From: Chrysoporthe austroafricana | Taxonomy: Eukaryota > Ascomycota > Sordariomycetes > Diaporthales > Cryphonectriaceae | Length of the DNA stretch: 64,000 nucleotides | Direction of reading: 5' to 3' | Assembly (NCBI GenBank): GCA_001051155.2 | Contig: JYIP02000004.1 | Span: forward strand, 1,978,383 to 2,042,382 | Shown: positions 1 through 12,062 of the stretch, piece after piece | Layout of the letters: each line of letters starts with the position of its first letter | Position numbering within the stretch: position 1 is the stretch's first letter | Made by a program: the position numbers and the translations under genes | The notes under the pieces: generated by a model | The model's input: the letters and a program-made list of their open reading frames with translations, nothing else | What the model was told of the DNA's origin: nothing | The model's database searches: none

Positions 1-1653
1 GGATGTTCCTGCATTTCGCCAAGCGGGAGCACTGCCTGGTTCCCGGGTTCTGGGTAATTTGGACGGAACGTGACAGACCAGACTTGCTGTCCGACCCGAA
101 GGCCGAGCGAGGCAAGCATCCTGGCCCGCCTCCGCCTGCGTTGCGGTACGGTGCGCACGCAGTACCTAGTACAGGCCTTCGACGCGCGCGAGAGCGGTTC
201 CTGGCTGGGGGCTGGCTGGGGGCGGGCTGGGACCGCCTGTGGTGCTGTGGTAGCAGCGTGTGGCGACCTGCGCGCCCTCGAGACCTGTCAGGGCCGAGTC
301 AGTCGCGCGCCCCCAGGCCGAGCAGCGGCGGGCCTGACCGTCGTCGTACCGGCTCGCTGCTCAAGAGAGGGCTGGATCTGCAGTCGGGGTCCGGGCTCTC
401 GATGTGAGAGCCTCGCCTCGCCCGACCTGGAAGATCGACCGCCCACGCGACGCATCGCTCCCACTTTCTCCGGCCGATCCTCCAGTCCTCGCTTGCGCCG
501 CCCAGGAGACGAGCCCGCAGCGAGAGCCCGGCGGCGCTGGCTCTATAGCAAATGCCTCATATACATTGCGAGTGTCGCGCTGCGGAGCCGGGCTACCCGC
601 AGCTCAACGCTTCGCCCGCACAGCAGGGTCCGAGACCCATTACCCACCCGGATCCCACCACAGATTGTGCTCTGCCAGGGAGGCATCGGCCGCGCGATTC
701 TGAGCTGTCACATCGGCGGGCCACGCTCAGGGCGTGAGGCGAGGGCTCGAGGGCTCGCGCCCCCCCTCCCCCCGTCGGTCACCTGCACATGCATCGGAAT
801 CTCCTCGTCCCGATCGACATCCATATTGTGCTTGGGCGGCATGCCACAGATCCCTCGCAGATGAACGTGCGTGCGTGCGTGCGCGCGGGCCAGCGTATCT
901 GGCAGACGTGACTGACTGCTCACCTGAGGCTGGCGGCGTCAAAGGTGACATGGCGTCTCCTTTGCGTCGGTACCGAGACGCCCACGGCGCCGGCGCCATC
1001 GAAGACAGCGCTCGTGGCTCCCGAGGCCAGGCCAGGCGTGGACGCTTCACACCTACTGACAGCGCCCCCCCTCCCCTTCCGGGGCGGTCGACCAGGCCCC
1101 GACTACTTACTCAGTACTAGGCGCCTTGTCCCTGGCGTGGCATCTGCATCTTGCTTGCCAAGGCGATAGTGCGCTGTGTATGCTGCCGGCACAAAGTTAT
1201 GCTTAGGACCTGGGCGGGCAGGCGGGCAGTGCTGTACTGCATCCCGAGTGGACGGCGCCGTACCATGACGCTGGATCCTGGGAAAGGGTCGTAACGCCGG
1301 TGGTTCAGCCGGGATGAGGCGAAGTGAGCCTTGTCTATATCTGACCCATGACGCCGGACCTCGCGCACGGAGTGCTCCAGTGCTAAGTATACTCGTCCTG
1401 TAGGAACGCATACAGTACCCGCCCACACACGCCCCGCCCGCCCGCTCCCTGGCTCCCGACAACGGCAACTGGGCCCCCCCCTCCCCTCGACCAAGACTCA
1501 GATCGTGAGCAACGGTGGTCGCAAGACCCTACTGCTTCGAGCTAGTCCCAGCCTCGTGCCGCTCAATGGTTCCTGCAGGGACAAGCATCGGGCCCAAAAA
1601 GACGGCCGCCGCCACCGCCGCCGCCGACGCCGACGGGGCATCCGGACGAGGCT

Positions 1654-1712
1654 GTCTCTCTCTTTCTCTCCCTCCCTCTCTGTCCGTCTATCTGTCTGCC
1701 TGTCTGTCTGTG
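1654..1712. repeat. CT / TCTG microsatellite
   Basis: A pyrimidine run of TCTC and CCTC units passes into TCTG/CCTG tetranucleotides. On the other strand it encodes only Arg/Glu/Thr-rich low-complexity frames, so the local open frames should not be read as genes. Confidence 0.85.
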
Positions 1713-2263
1713 TCCCCGTCCGCCTGGCTGTGGCGAGAAGACACAGAGCGCACCGCCCGCAGGGCGCCCTATGCTCGAGAGAGAGAGAGAGGCAGCTGGC
1801 CCACCGCCACCGCCGCCGCTGCCGCCGCCGCCGCAGACGCCAGGCCTGACGAGACACAGGTCCCCACAGGCGTTTCCACACGTTCGGACCACCACTCGGA
1901 CGCGACGACACCCGGCGAGGTCATCCGGGCCCCAGGCAAGGGCGGGCGCGCAGGCCCCCAGGGCATCTGGGGGGGAGGGATCTCGTCTTCCTTCCAATTT
2001 CAGATTCTCAGGCCCCCCGCCCGCACCCATCTGCCTCGTTCCCCACCGGCCGCCTTCTTCTCGCCTTGCACTAGGCCGGATCCAGGGAGCGAGCCCGCCC
2101 GCCTGCCCTTCGTGAATCTGCAGCGATCGATCACGCGGCGTGATCGATGGGGCCGCGTGTGCCCGCAGCCCGCCGGTGGCCCGCCTGGCGAGATGTGATC
2201 TACAGGCTGCAGCCTGCATGGGGAGGGCCGATACGGAGGGCGAGGCGCGCGGCCGGAGGCTCT

Positions 2264-2296
2264 GGAGATGGAGATGGAGATGGAGATGGAGATGGA
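2264..2296. repeat. GGAGAT hexamer tandem repeat
   Basis: About five consecutive copies of GGAGAT, ending in a degenerate GGATGG. A likely length-variable microsatellite. Confidence 0.9.
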
Positions 2297-2334
2297 TGGG
2301 AGGGGCGACGAGGGCAGGAGGAGGGGCGCATCCC

Positions 2335-2358
2335 AGCAGCCAGCCAGCCAGCCAGCCG
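2335..2358. repeat. CAGC tetranucleotide repeat
   Basis: About six tandem CAGC units, lying 40 bp downstream of the GGAGAT array. A likely length-variable microsatellite with no coding meaning. Confidence 0.85.
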
Positions 2359-4077
2359 CACGGCGAGATGAGCAAGCACAGCCTGCTGCAGGTAGGAAAT
2401 GGCGCGCCGCCTCTCAGCCCCTTCTTAGCGGGTACCGCTAGGCCTCGCTGTTGGCCCGCCTGCAGGTGTGACTACTGACTGGGCAGACGGAGTTTGCCGC
2501 TGCGGTTTAAGATTCCAATAGCGTCCGGGGGGGAGGGCGAAGGAGGGTGCTGCTGTGCTACTGTAGCAGTACGGGCGGGTTGTGGGGCGCGGCGTCCGTG
2601 ATGGGATGGATGGGAGATCGATGCCCAGTAGATCTGTCGATGGGGCGACCCGGGAGCTTGGCGATGGGCCGCAGCACGGCAGGCCTCGTCGAGCCCAAGG
2701 TGACACAGCAGGTATGTGTAAGGCCTTACAAACCGGTCCGTGGGACGCCACGGGCCTCCCCGCCGTCGCACAGCACTCGAGGGCGGCGAGGAGGAGGCCG
2801 GAGGGCCGCAGCAGCCACCGCGGCGCCGACCACCGCGGCGGCGGCGGCGGCGGCGACAGAGGCAGGCCTGGCAGCTGTCACGGCGGCCCTGGCACAGTTT
2901 TGCGCCCCAGCCACGCGGATAACGGCATATAGGTTGATTAGGGCGGATGCAATACCCCCAACCCAGGCACATAGTTCACAGGGATGGCCCATTGCGAGTC
3001 CTAGTAAGTCCTGTCCCCTCTACCGGTCCCGAGCAACGTCCCTGGAGGAACGGAGACGAGGAGCTTGTACACAGTATCGAGGACCTCGGGCCCACCTACA
3101 GAGGCGCCAGGTTGACCATCACGGTTCCTGTGGCCTCCACCTAGTCAACGGCGCTCTCCCCCGCCTCCCCCAGCAGCCCGTGCCGCGAAGATAAAATTCG
3201 AGTCTGCGGAGGCAATCTCGAGTCATGGGGCCGCCCCCAAGGAGCGCGGCCAAGACGAATCCGCCTGTGCTACTACGTCTGTGTTGGTCTGATAGTCCTG
3301 ATCAGGCCACCCGGGCCACGTCGGATGCCCATTGCGGAAGAGAGGCTGGCTGGATGTGGCGTTGTCGACGTCGACTATCAGCACCCTGGACGCAGCGTGC
3401 CCCATAAGCCCGGGGGCCTCCGCGATCCTGTGGTCTACAGGACGTATGAGGTGCTCCCAGAGGCCTCGAGCACCCTGGGAGATATGATTATCTAGCAGGA
3501 GGCTCTTTGTAATCCCGGACCACGAGGCACGACATCCTTCGGGGCTCCACAACCGTTCGTCACAGGAAGCCGTGGGGCAGAGGGGTGGAGAGCCGGATAC
3601 AAGGTGAGGGGGTATCAAAGCAGGCGCCGATGCAATTTCTTGTCTTCTAATCTGGCCTCGCGCTCTTGTTCACAAGACGGTCCGAGACAATCTGAGCGGA
3701 GGAAACTCTCCGAGGGCCCAACCAAGCACTCCCTCTGGCAAAAGATTCTACCCCTGCCGCCCAAAGAGAAGAAAAAAGCCCGAAGAACATGTTCGAAAGC
3801 AGATCATGTCAAGAAAAGAGGAAGAAGAAACGGAAAAATTAGTGTACAAGCCGGAACCCCGGCCTCTACATCGCGTAAACCGCAGCGCCCTCTGTTCCCA
3901 GCCCGCAGAGACCATCCGAGGGATGGGCCCCTTCCACACGCTGATCACTCACCGGTCTGGAGAGTCATGAAGGGTGGGATTCTCAAAGGCACCCAAGAAT
4001 CCGCCTGCCTTGGTTCCGGCGGTGCCGTCACACCGCCCCTCGCGCGCTTCACTCTGCGTCATCCGTCTCCTCCTGTC

Positions 4078-5405
4078 CTACTTGCGCTCCTGCATGGCAT
4101 GGGCCTCGACGTCCGAACCGTGTGAGGAGGCCACGCGCGCCTGCCCCTTCTGCTGCTTGAAACTCATCTGCACGTAGCGCCCCGGGGGCGTGAAGCAGAA
4201 GATGACGGTCAGGAGGAACATGGGTATGGTGTCGAAGACGTATTGCCTGTGCGAGTCGTGCGGTGTCAGCTGAGCTCGATAGTCCCGAATGGGGGGTTCG
4301 GCTGGCCGGCTGGCCGGCTGGCCACAGGGGACCGGGGTCTCGAAACTTACACCCACTCGCGTTTGCTCGGATAACCGCTCCTACCCTCGGCGAAAGCAAT
4401 CTCACGGTAGATGGTCCGGACCTGGGGATGTAGGGTCAGCTTCATGCGCGCAGGTATGCTTCTTCGTATCGACGTCCTCCTGAGGGCGCAAACACCCCGG
4501 GGGGGGGGGGCGGCAACGTACCATGATGAGGGCGCACGAGATGTTGACGACGTAGAGCAGGACCTCCCAGTTGGGCTTGAGCTTCCGGCCGTTGATGCCC
4601 TCGACCGTCACGTACTTCGCGCCCGGGATGGGCTGCAGCCGCTTCTGCACGTCGGCCTTGAAGCGCTTCGCGATGACGTGGAAGCGCGCGGCGATGATGG
4701 AGAACAGGCCGAAGGCCAGGATCTGCACCGACACGCCGGCCAGGGCGATGTCCTTGCCCTTGTGCACCTTCTCGAGGTAGTTCGGGTCCGTGATAGAGGT
4801 GCCGGCGATCATGACGGCGCCCACCAGCTGGAGGAAGAGGGCGGCGATGTCGAAGCCCACGAAGATCGGCGTGCACCAGCGGGCTGGAGGGTTGGAACCG
4901 GTCAGCTTGAGAGTTGCTTCCCCACGTCGCCGTCGGACCTGTCAGCCACGGCGGGCCGGAGACTTACGGGGCACCCAAAGGAGCTTGGTCGACCTGTGCT
5001 CGGCGGGGACGACATGGAACACTATCCGCCCGAAGACGACATAGATGATGCCCGTCATCAGCACCGGCGCCAGCACGATGAGAACGTACTGCGCGACGAA
5101 CGGCGGCTTCTTGCTCGTGTCCTTGGTCGACGCGATCCTGATACCGTAACCGAAGCACTCCACTGGAGAGAGAAAGAACGTCAGCCACCAGCCCCCGAGG
5201 CGGACTCCTCGCGGGCCTAGCCCGGCGGGGGCCACGTACTTGCGACAGCGACGACCATCACGACCCAGATCCAGGCCTTGTGCCGGACCATCTGGATGGC
5301 GTGCGCGATCATGGTCACGGCGAACAGGGCCGTGGCGGCCACGGCCGCGCCGGTGACCGGCTCATAGGCGTACCAGTTCGAGACGCCGCCTGCGAGAGAC
5401 GCCAT
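4078..5405 (-). CDS. RTA1-like seven-helix membrane protein
   Basis: Five exons on the minus strand: 5405-5240, 5162-4968, 4883-4522, 4421-4385 and 4274-4078. They give 318 residues, and the total of 957 nt is in frame. The start ATG at 5405 opens MASLAGG. The hydrophobic segments and the typical RTA1 landmarks are present: a first helix with AIQMVRHK, ECFGYGIRIAS, the helix VLIVLAPVLMTGIIYVVFGR, then FVGFDIAALFLQLVG, VRTIYREIAFAE and the last helix TIPMFLLTVIFCF followed by PPGR. RTA1-family proteins (yeast Rta1, Rsb1) are linked to resistance to 7-aminocholesterol or to sphingoid base movement; the substrate here is unknown. The 37-nt fourth exon and the fifth acceptor (cgag) are the least certain parts. 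The family call is strong and the function is inferred only. Confidence 0.9.
4300..4323. repeat. GGCTGGCC triple repeat in RTA1-like gene intron
   Basis: Three tandem copies of the octamer GGCTGGCC lie inside the last intron of the RTA1-like gene (4384-4275). A 12-G run at about 4500-4511 lies in the preceding intron. Confidence 0.8.
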
Positions 5406-8400
5406 TGTTGCGGGCGAAGAGCTGAGTTCCTCTTGGGTAGTTTTCGTTCTGATACCCGTCGGCCGATTCTCGCGAGCTGTGGGTTCTCCTCTCGGCGGTG
5501 CTGGTGCAGTGGGAAGACAAGGAAGTCCGTCGTCGACCGGGTCGAACCAAACTGAGGTAGACTAGGAGGGGGACAGCTTCCAACCTATTAAGGCCGGGTA
5601 GGGAGGAATCAAAAGCGAGTATGGGCCACGACGGTCAGACCTTCAGGAGGCGTGAGGTCGGAAAAGGCAGGTTGCATTGGGATGGGCAGCTGGGGCCCGG
5701 GTCGTCTTTATCATGCCCATCATCGGCCGGGCACAGCCTGGGGACACGGCGTGGAAAGACCCGGTGTGCGCCACGCATGAGGTGCCATGGCCCCCGGCAC
5801 ACAGCGAGAGCTCCCAATCTCGCTGCGCCGGTAAGCCGCAGGATTGGAGCATCGTGGTGTCGGCGACAAGGCTACGCTAGCACGCATGAGAGCTCCCCCA
5901 GAGCCGACGGTCTCCACCAGGCCCGGGGTTCACGGGGCCGACGTGATGGCGTGACGATGCTTGGCCCGACAGACGTCTGAAGCTCTGCTGCTGCACATCT
6001 CGAACTTGTCCCCCAGCGGTCCTCCTTCCGATGCTCGAGAACGCCTCGCCGCCGAGGCTGGAAAAGCAAGCATCGACTCAACACGAGACACGGTCGTTGC
6101 GTGTCGAGAGGGCGGTGCCACGAGGGCCCTGCAGGACGGCACCCCAATTAAGCATAGTCCAGCCCCAACGCCTAGGGTGTGATCGGGTGTCGGGCCTCTC
6201 GACCTCCGTGTGACATCTGATGCTATCCCTAAAGGGCTCAAGCGCGCAGCCCAGAACGGGAGGAGGCTTAGGTTGCATGTCGCCGCGGGGCCGCTGATTG
6301 GCTGCACAGATAGCAATCCCTGTGGAAATCATCGGCATGTGCAGCGAGACCCACCGACGGGCATGATGGCAGAATGCAAAGAGGATTGGGCGCGGGAGGG
6401 GCGTGGGGTGAGATGTGATTTCCCAATTTTTTTTTTTATTATTCCCTCTAGCACAGCGGTAGACAAGGGCAGACTTCTGAGGGTGTCCGGCTGAGGCTGC
6501 GACGTTGCGTTGCCTGACCAGCTTGGCAGCAAGGTCGCGCTGAGGCCGTCACGATGTGATGAGGCGAGGCGGGGCGGAAGGCTGCGGGGCGAGGCTGACA
6601 CCGGTGACAAGAGACCGAGTGACTGGACTCCGGAAGCTGCTAGAGGCTAGAGATAAACCTCGCATGCACCCAACTCGAGCAACTCACCGACATCCGCGTC
6701 TCCGATCCTATCGGGGGCAGGCCACTAGATCCTCCGAACGACGTAGGAGATAGAAATACAGGCTTGGGCCCCTTAATGAACACCAATGTGTCAGCAACTC
6801 CCACACCGGCCGAGCGCTGCGGCGCAGGAGCCCCGGACTTTCCACCTCCCTCCGACGAGGGAAACGCCCGATCTCGGCCGTCGAGTCGACATGGGCGACA
6901 AGGCGCGCCCGCCCGAACAAAGGGAGCCCCCCGCCCGGCTCGGCCATGGTGGTGATGTTACGGTTCCCGAAACCTTGCCGATCAATCGATCTGAAACCCC
7001 TGAACAATATCCGGGGCTGCTATTGAGGCACGCCTCGGGCCAGCCCGCATGATTGGCCAATCTGCATGCCGGACTGCAGCGCTGTGATGGAGAGAAGTCT
7101 CAGATATGGCAGACGCATGGAAGCCTCGAAGAACATTCTGCGGGGCAGGGTGAAGGTCGATGACATCTGTTGGAGCCTTAGCCTACGTTCACGTTCATGA
7201 GCTCGACCTCCCCCACGACGCGCCCGCTGGCACCCTCCAAGTTCAACTATAGCATACTGCTTTGTTGTAAAAGCTCGACGCTGTTGGTCCCACGGTAAAT
7301 AGGTTTTGTTATGATGCAGTGCACTATTGGGAAGATCGCCAACCCCATGGAAGGACTTTGGATGATGGTGAAAATGGAGCTGGCAGCCCAGCTCACCGAA
7401 GCCGAGCATGGCTGTGGTGGCCATGAAAAGAACATCGGGACAATGGCTGTTCCGGCTGGGCACTGCTTGGGGTGAGCCCTCATACTATCTGGTTTCCAGT
7501 CAGAATGATAACGTTCTCACCAGGACATCACGGCGATGGATGTGTGGGAAGTGGTGGGCACGGAACTGTCTCTTCGCTGTGGTCTGTGGACGACCCGGAA
7601 AGGCTGCTATATGCCACATCGCAGGGGTTCCATCTCTCCCCAATAGCCACGACACAGAGTATGGGTGAGGCTTGGTGCTGAATGCAGCAAGTTGCCAGGA
7701 TTCTAGAGATCGATGCACCTCATTTGCAGGTCAGTTCTCCTTGCAGCTGATGCATTCAAGCCCCTTGTTACGAGATTATACCCAGTTGCTGTGATCACGG
7801 CAGCTGCCCTGAAAGACTGGGGACTTACCCCACTGTTCCTGGTGAGTGTCTATCTAATATCCCTCCTGATTTTGGAGTGAGATTGCCCCACCACATACCA
7901 AGTTTCTCTCCTATGGGGAGAGAACTACCAAATGCAGAAAGGAAAGCAGAGCTGGGTGTGGTGCTTGAGCAGTACACTTCAGAGGTGCAAGTAGCTGCCT
8001 GGATGAAGTCTGATCATACAGTGGCCAATGCCTTTACTGGCTTGAAGGTACGTCTTCTAACCCTGCTGGTCCTGCAGCTAATTCTCAGTCTGGCACGAGC
8101 TCAACCTAGCAAGGCGAGGCTGAAGTCGAGGAAAGACAACTTTTGACGTAGCTGCCATGTCACAATTCACCCTAGGGACCTTCTGGTTACTACCCTCCCG
8201 AGTACTTAACTAGGCACAGCACGTTCTCGATTGGAGTTCTCGTGGTTCATCCATCTGTTGACTTGAGCGGGTCAAGCAGCTCCGGAGTGGTAGGCACACT
8301 GTTAGGGGTCCTTGTCGCTAAGATTCAGTACGTCCACAACCCTTCCCTTCCAGTTGCTCATGTGACATTGGCAAAGAGACTGTCCGACTTTGAAGTCTTC

Positions 8401-9599
8401 ACTTTCCATACCTTGCTCGAGCCTGTTTTATCACACGGGGCAAGAGTAGCGACGCCTTGTTGAGCCCAGCCCCAGGCTGGGCTGCTGCTCTCCAAGCTAG
8501 ACAATGTCACTGTAGACTATACAAATACCGAAGCGTGTTTAGTAAGGACATCATGAACCTAACACCTCCCGGTCCAGTCCAGACCGAAAGAAATGGCGTA
8601 TGGTGTACTGGCAGCACGATTCCCTTGGTGCCTTCCAAAGGACAGTATCGCCCAGATCTAAGCCCAGGTCCAGGTACCACTACTTCCATTTGGTGCTCAA
8701 CAGCAATGAATCAGAGATCCTTCAAAATTCACAACAGACGATACAATGAATGACGAACAAGCAACGAGTCAGGTTTCCAGCCTTGACAGGTTGTGCAGAA
8801 ACGAAATACAAATGAGGTGAGTGGTGGGACAGCGTCGAAAAGCACCTTCAAGACCTTGTCAAAGCCGTAACTCCAAGGTGCCTGGCGATAGGCTTTGCAG
8901 GTGACTGAGCAACCGCTGTTTGAACTACGTATTGTATCGAAACTTGAAACTGGAAGCTAAAGAAAAGTACGGACGTACTCAGATGTTTCGGGCTCTAAGT
9001 CGTGCGAAATGTGCCCTGGAGTGTGCATCAGCCAGCTTGTCATCTCCCATAGAACCTCCCTGTCAAAAGTATAGTGGTCAACTGGTCCGAAAAGGATAGG
9101 TTTGAAGTTAGAGAGAATGACATATGTTGAAAAATAAAGATCTGAAGTAAGCAGAGCGCATGGCGTAAAGGCCCTTTCAAGTGTCGACAATCATACCTCT
9201 TTTGGGACCTTTGCTGCATCATTGATTCTGAAAGCTGCCAGAAGCGGTGGTATAACCTGCTTTCTGCTCGGCAAGATGGGCATGTTGTAAAAGCGGGTGT
9301 TTTGAGTGCACCAACCAGATAAGTGCAGCTCAGGCGGGGATCTGGTGATACTCCTGATGTCCCAAAGCTTTTGAGTACTGGACAGCAGGCCAGGTCTTGG
9401 TGAGAGCCGGTGCGGTCGAAGCTGGGCGGTTGAAGCTTGGCTGCTAAAGCTTGGCTGCTGCGGCGGACGTCTGGACAGCTTGATCTGCTAAGGTGGTACC
9501 CCACCGTGAGCCTGCCTCCCACTAGAACGAGAGTATCCCGGTAAAAAAGTGCGCCTGGCCACCTGAGGGGAACCCTGCTCTTTCCACATTTGTGCCTGA
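5406..9599. other. Intergenic stretch without a supported gene
   Basis: I see no intact gene between the RTA1-like gene and the leader of the NTF2-RRM gene. The first part (to about 7000) has only GC-driven open frames. From about 7.7 to 8.5 kb there are stretches with codon-like texture but no assembled frame, listed separately. Around 9.0-9.6 kb nothing is recognisable on either strand. Confidence 0.5.
7728..8540 (+). other. Codon-like stretch, possible gene relic
   Basis: Three blocks read like protein. Around 7745-7843 a frame contains LAADAFKPLVTRLYP and ends before a GTGAGT. Around 7880-8046 a frame contains LEQYTSEVQVAAWMKSD and TVANAFTGLK and ends before a GTACGT. Around 8175-8460 a frame contains GYYPPEYLTRHS and GTLLGVLVAKIQYVHNP; after one TGA it continues in the same frame with LLLSKLDNVTVDYTNTE. 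I could not join them into one open gene and recognise no domain. It may be a degenerate gene, an unrecognised multi-exon gene or chance. Confidence 0.25.
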
Positions 9600-10271
9600 C
9601 CCAGCTCTGGGGAAGAATTGACATTTTTTCTCTCCTCACGTTCGCTCGTTCGCCTCACGTCAACAACCAAGCAAGCCAGCCAGCCAACCAATCTCGACCT
9701 CGACCACCTCCGCACCCCTCCATTGTCCTCGACATCTGTCTCGCATACCACCGCCACACTGTCGCGAACAATCCAACCTACTGCATCAATCCTCACCGAC
9801 GTCCTTTGTTCTGCAGCCACACCACTGCCATCACCATCTATTCAGTCCCTTCTACAACCATCGACGAAGTGTTTGTCATCATCCCCACGCCCACTTCACC
9901 ACAAGCAGCCGCCCTAACAACCTGGCCATCACCAGCGCCATCACACGCAGAAACTGCTGCTGCTGCTCTGTCTGGGATTAGACTTCGTCAGATCTTTCAT
10001 CACATCCATCTGCCATTTACTTCCCTTCTTCATTGATAGGTTTGTCGCCTGCAGCTTTCCGATTCATCCTTCCACCTCGAGCACCGACGCGCAGGACTAA
10101 AACTTCCGCCGCCAGCTTCCTCGCCCCCTTTCCGCTACATCTAGTCCGCAGCCATCTGTCGAGGAGGAGACTGCGCCGTGGCAACGAGATACAGCATCAA
10201 ACAAATCATCCTGAACGAGACGAGATAGGAAGTGAAGTACCGGATCGCCCACAGTCAGTCAGCATAACACA
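9600..10271 (+). promoter_or_regulatory. CT/CA-rich leader of the NTF2-RRM gene
   Basis: The 670 bp before the start codon is strongly biased to C, A and T on the plus strand, with AGCC repeats near 9672 and many CCACC/CATC words. This is the usual look of promoter and 5' untranslated sequence of highly expressed genes in filamentous ascomycetes. A small upstream open frame sits near 10033. The transcription start cannot be placed by eye. Confidence 0.55.
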
Positions 10272-12062
10272 ATGGCAACAAACGGCAACTTCAACCACCA
10301 GGAGCAGTACGCTGCTCCGCCTGCCACCTCTGACGCCGTTTCTACCACCCCTGCCGAGTCAAACACCGGTGCCGCCACCCCGTCCAAGGATGAGGTCGGC
10401 TGGTACTTTGTCGAGCAATATTATAACACCCTGAGCAAGAACCCCAGCAAGCTTCACGTGAGTTCGGCGCACTGATCTAGCAATCATCGGCGTTCGTTAG
10501 CTAATCTTGCCGTAGCTGTTCTATAATAAGCGGTCCCAGTTCGTTCAGGGTCCCGAGGCTGAGCTGGTGAATGTCGCCGTTGGACGACCGGTATGTTTGA
10601 GCTCCTTTGCCTAGAGACCCGCCCCGCCCCCCCCTCTCCTCGTCAGTCAGAGTGTTCTGACAGGTATCCCTTCGCAGGCTATCCAAGAGCGCATCAAGGA
10701 GCTCGATTTCCAAGACTGCAAGGTTCGAGTCTCGAACGTTGATTCCCAGGCCTCCTTCGAGAACATCGTCATTCAGGTCATCGGAGAGATCTCCAACAAG
10801 TCCGGCGAGCCCAAGAAATTTGTCCAGACCTTCGTCCTCGCAGCGCAGCCCGCTGGATACTACCTCCTCAATGACATCCTGAGGTACATCAACGAGGGTG
10901 AGGAGGAGACTGCCGAGGGCGCTGTGGAGGAGCCTGCTGCCGTTGCCGAAGCCGAGGTGGCCGAGGAGCCCGTACCTGAGCCCGAGCCCGTGCCAGTTCA
11001 AGCCGAGGAGCCTGCTAAGGATGAGCCCGCCGCGTTGGATCCCCAGGTTATCGACAAGAAGCTCGAGGAGTCCAGCTCTCTGGCCAAGGAGTCGCCCGAG
11101 ACCTCCGCCATCGCAACCCCCGCTGAATCTGCTCCAGCCGTTCAGGAGGCCACAAGCAAGCCAGAGGCTGCCGAGCCCACTCCTGACCCGGAGCAGGTCG
11201 CCCAAGAGATTGCTGAGGAGAGCAAGCAGCCCGAGGTTCCTAAGGATCCGAGCCCGACTCCGGCTCCCGCTCAGGCCCCGGCTCCTGAGCCTGAGAAGCC
11301 CAAGGGGCCACCCAAGCCGATGACTTGGGCGAACCTCGCCGCCGCTGGGTCCGGCAAGCCCGCCGTCAAGCCCGCCATCCCGCTGCCGGCCAAGGCCGCT
11401 GCGGCCGCTCCACCTGCGCAGACACGGCCCGCTGCCGCCCCGGCTGCCGCCCCTGCCGCCCCCGCCCAGCCCAGCACGCCTGCCCCTGCTGCCGAGACGC
11501 CTGTCCAGCCCGCCAACAAGGAGGCCAATGAGTGGCGCACGGCCGGTGCCGATTCCAAGAGGCAGAGCCGACAGCACTCGACCGCGACACCTGCTGCTGA
11601 GAAGGAAGGTACCCTGGCATACGTCAAGTTCGTCAATGAGAAGGTCAAGGACGACGAACTGAGGGCCGCGCTGAGCGTCTACGGTGACCTCGTCTACTTC
11701 GACATTAACCGCTCCAAGGTAAGATGGCATTGTCTACGATACTACCTCTTGAGGCTTTCGCTGACTATCTGCAGACATGTGCCTTTGTGGAGTACGGCAC
11801 AGCTGCGAGCTGTCAGGCCGCGATCAAGGCGAGCCCCATCTCGGTCCAGAGCGAGAGCATTGTCATTGAGACTAGGCGTCCTAAGGCAAGTGCCTACGGG
11901 GGAGCCAACTACAGCAACGGCCGCGGCGGTATGGCTGGACGCGGCCGTGGAGGCTTCGAAGGCAACCGATCCGGCAGCCAAGGGGGCGGACGAGGAGGCT
12001 ACACTGGTCGCGGCCGCGGTGCCCCCCGTGGTCGTGGCGGTGCCCAGGCCACCAACGCGTAA
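10272..12062 (+). CDS. G3BP/Bre5-like NTF2-RRM-RGG RNA-binding protein
   Basis: Four exons: 10272-10457, 10516-10590, 10678-11718 and 11775-12062, giving 529 residues. The N-terminal third is an NTF2-like domain: VGWYFVEQYYNTLSKNP, LFYNKRSQFVQG, the RIKELDF segment, then FVQTFVLAAQPAGYYLLND. A long Glu/Pro/Ala-rich acidic linker follows. An RRM comes next (LAYVKFVNEK, with the second half TCAFVEYGTAASCQAAI after the last intron), then a C-terminal RGG/GRGRG tail. This order is that of metazoan G3BP and the fungal Bre5/Nxt3 family, which act as stress-granule nucleators and partners of the Ubp3 deubiquitinase. A 409-codon open frame on the opposite strand is a shadow of codon bias in the linker. 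The identification is secure; the specific cellular role is inferred. Confidence 0.93.

Larger units (their letters stand above)
1..4077. other. Gene-free GC-rich stretch with many simple repeats
   Basis: I find no convincing gene here. Open frames exist on both strands, but they are GC-driven, low in complexity (runs of Arg, Pro, Ala) and match no family I recognise. The stretch is full of short tandem repeats: GCC-type triplets at about 1603-1637 and 1800-1840, a CT/TCTG tract at 1654-1712, GGAGAT hexamers at 2264-2296, CAGC at 2335-2358 and GCG at 2835-2855. It could be regulatory sequence, non-coding RNA or a gene with many short exons that I missed. Confidence 0.5.

Noticed and set aside
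10501..11730. A 409-codon minus-strand open frame opposite the NTF2-RRM gene
   Set aside because: Leu/Gly/Arg-rich composition mirrors the Glu/Pro/Ala-rich linker codons on the plus strand; the plus strand has clear domains and introns. It is a shadow of codon bias.
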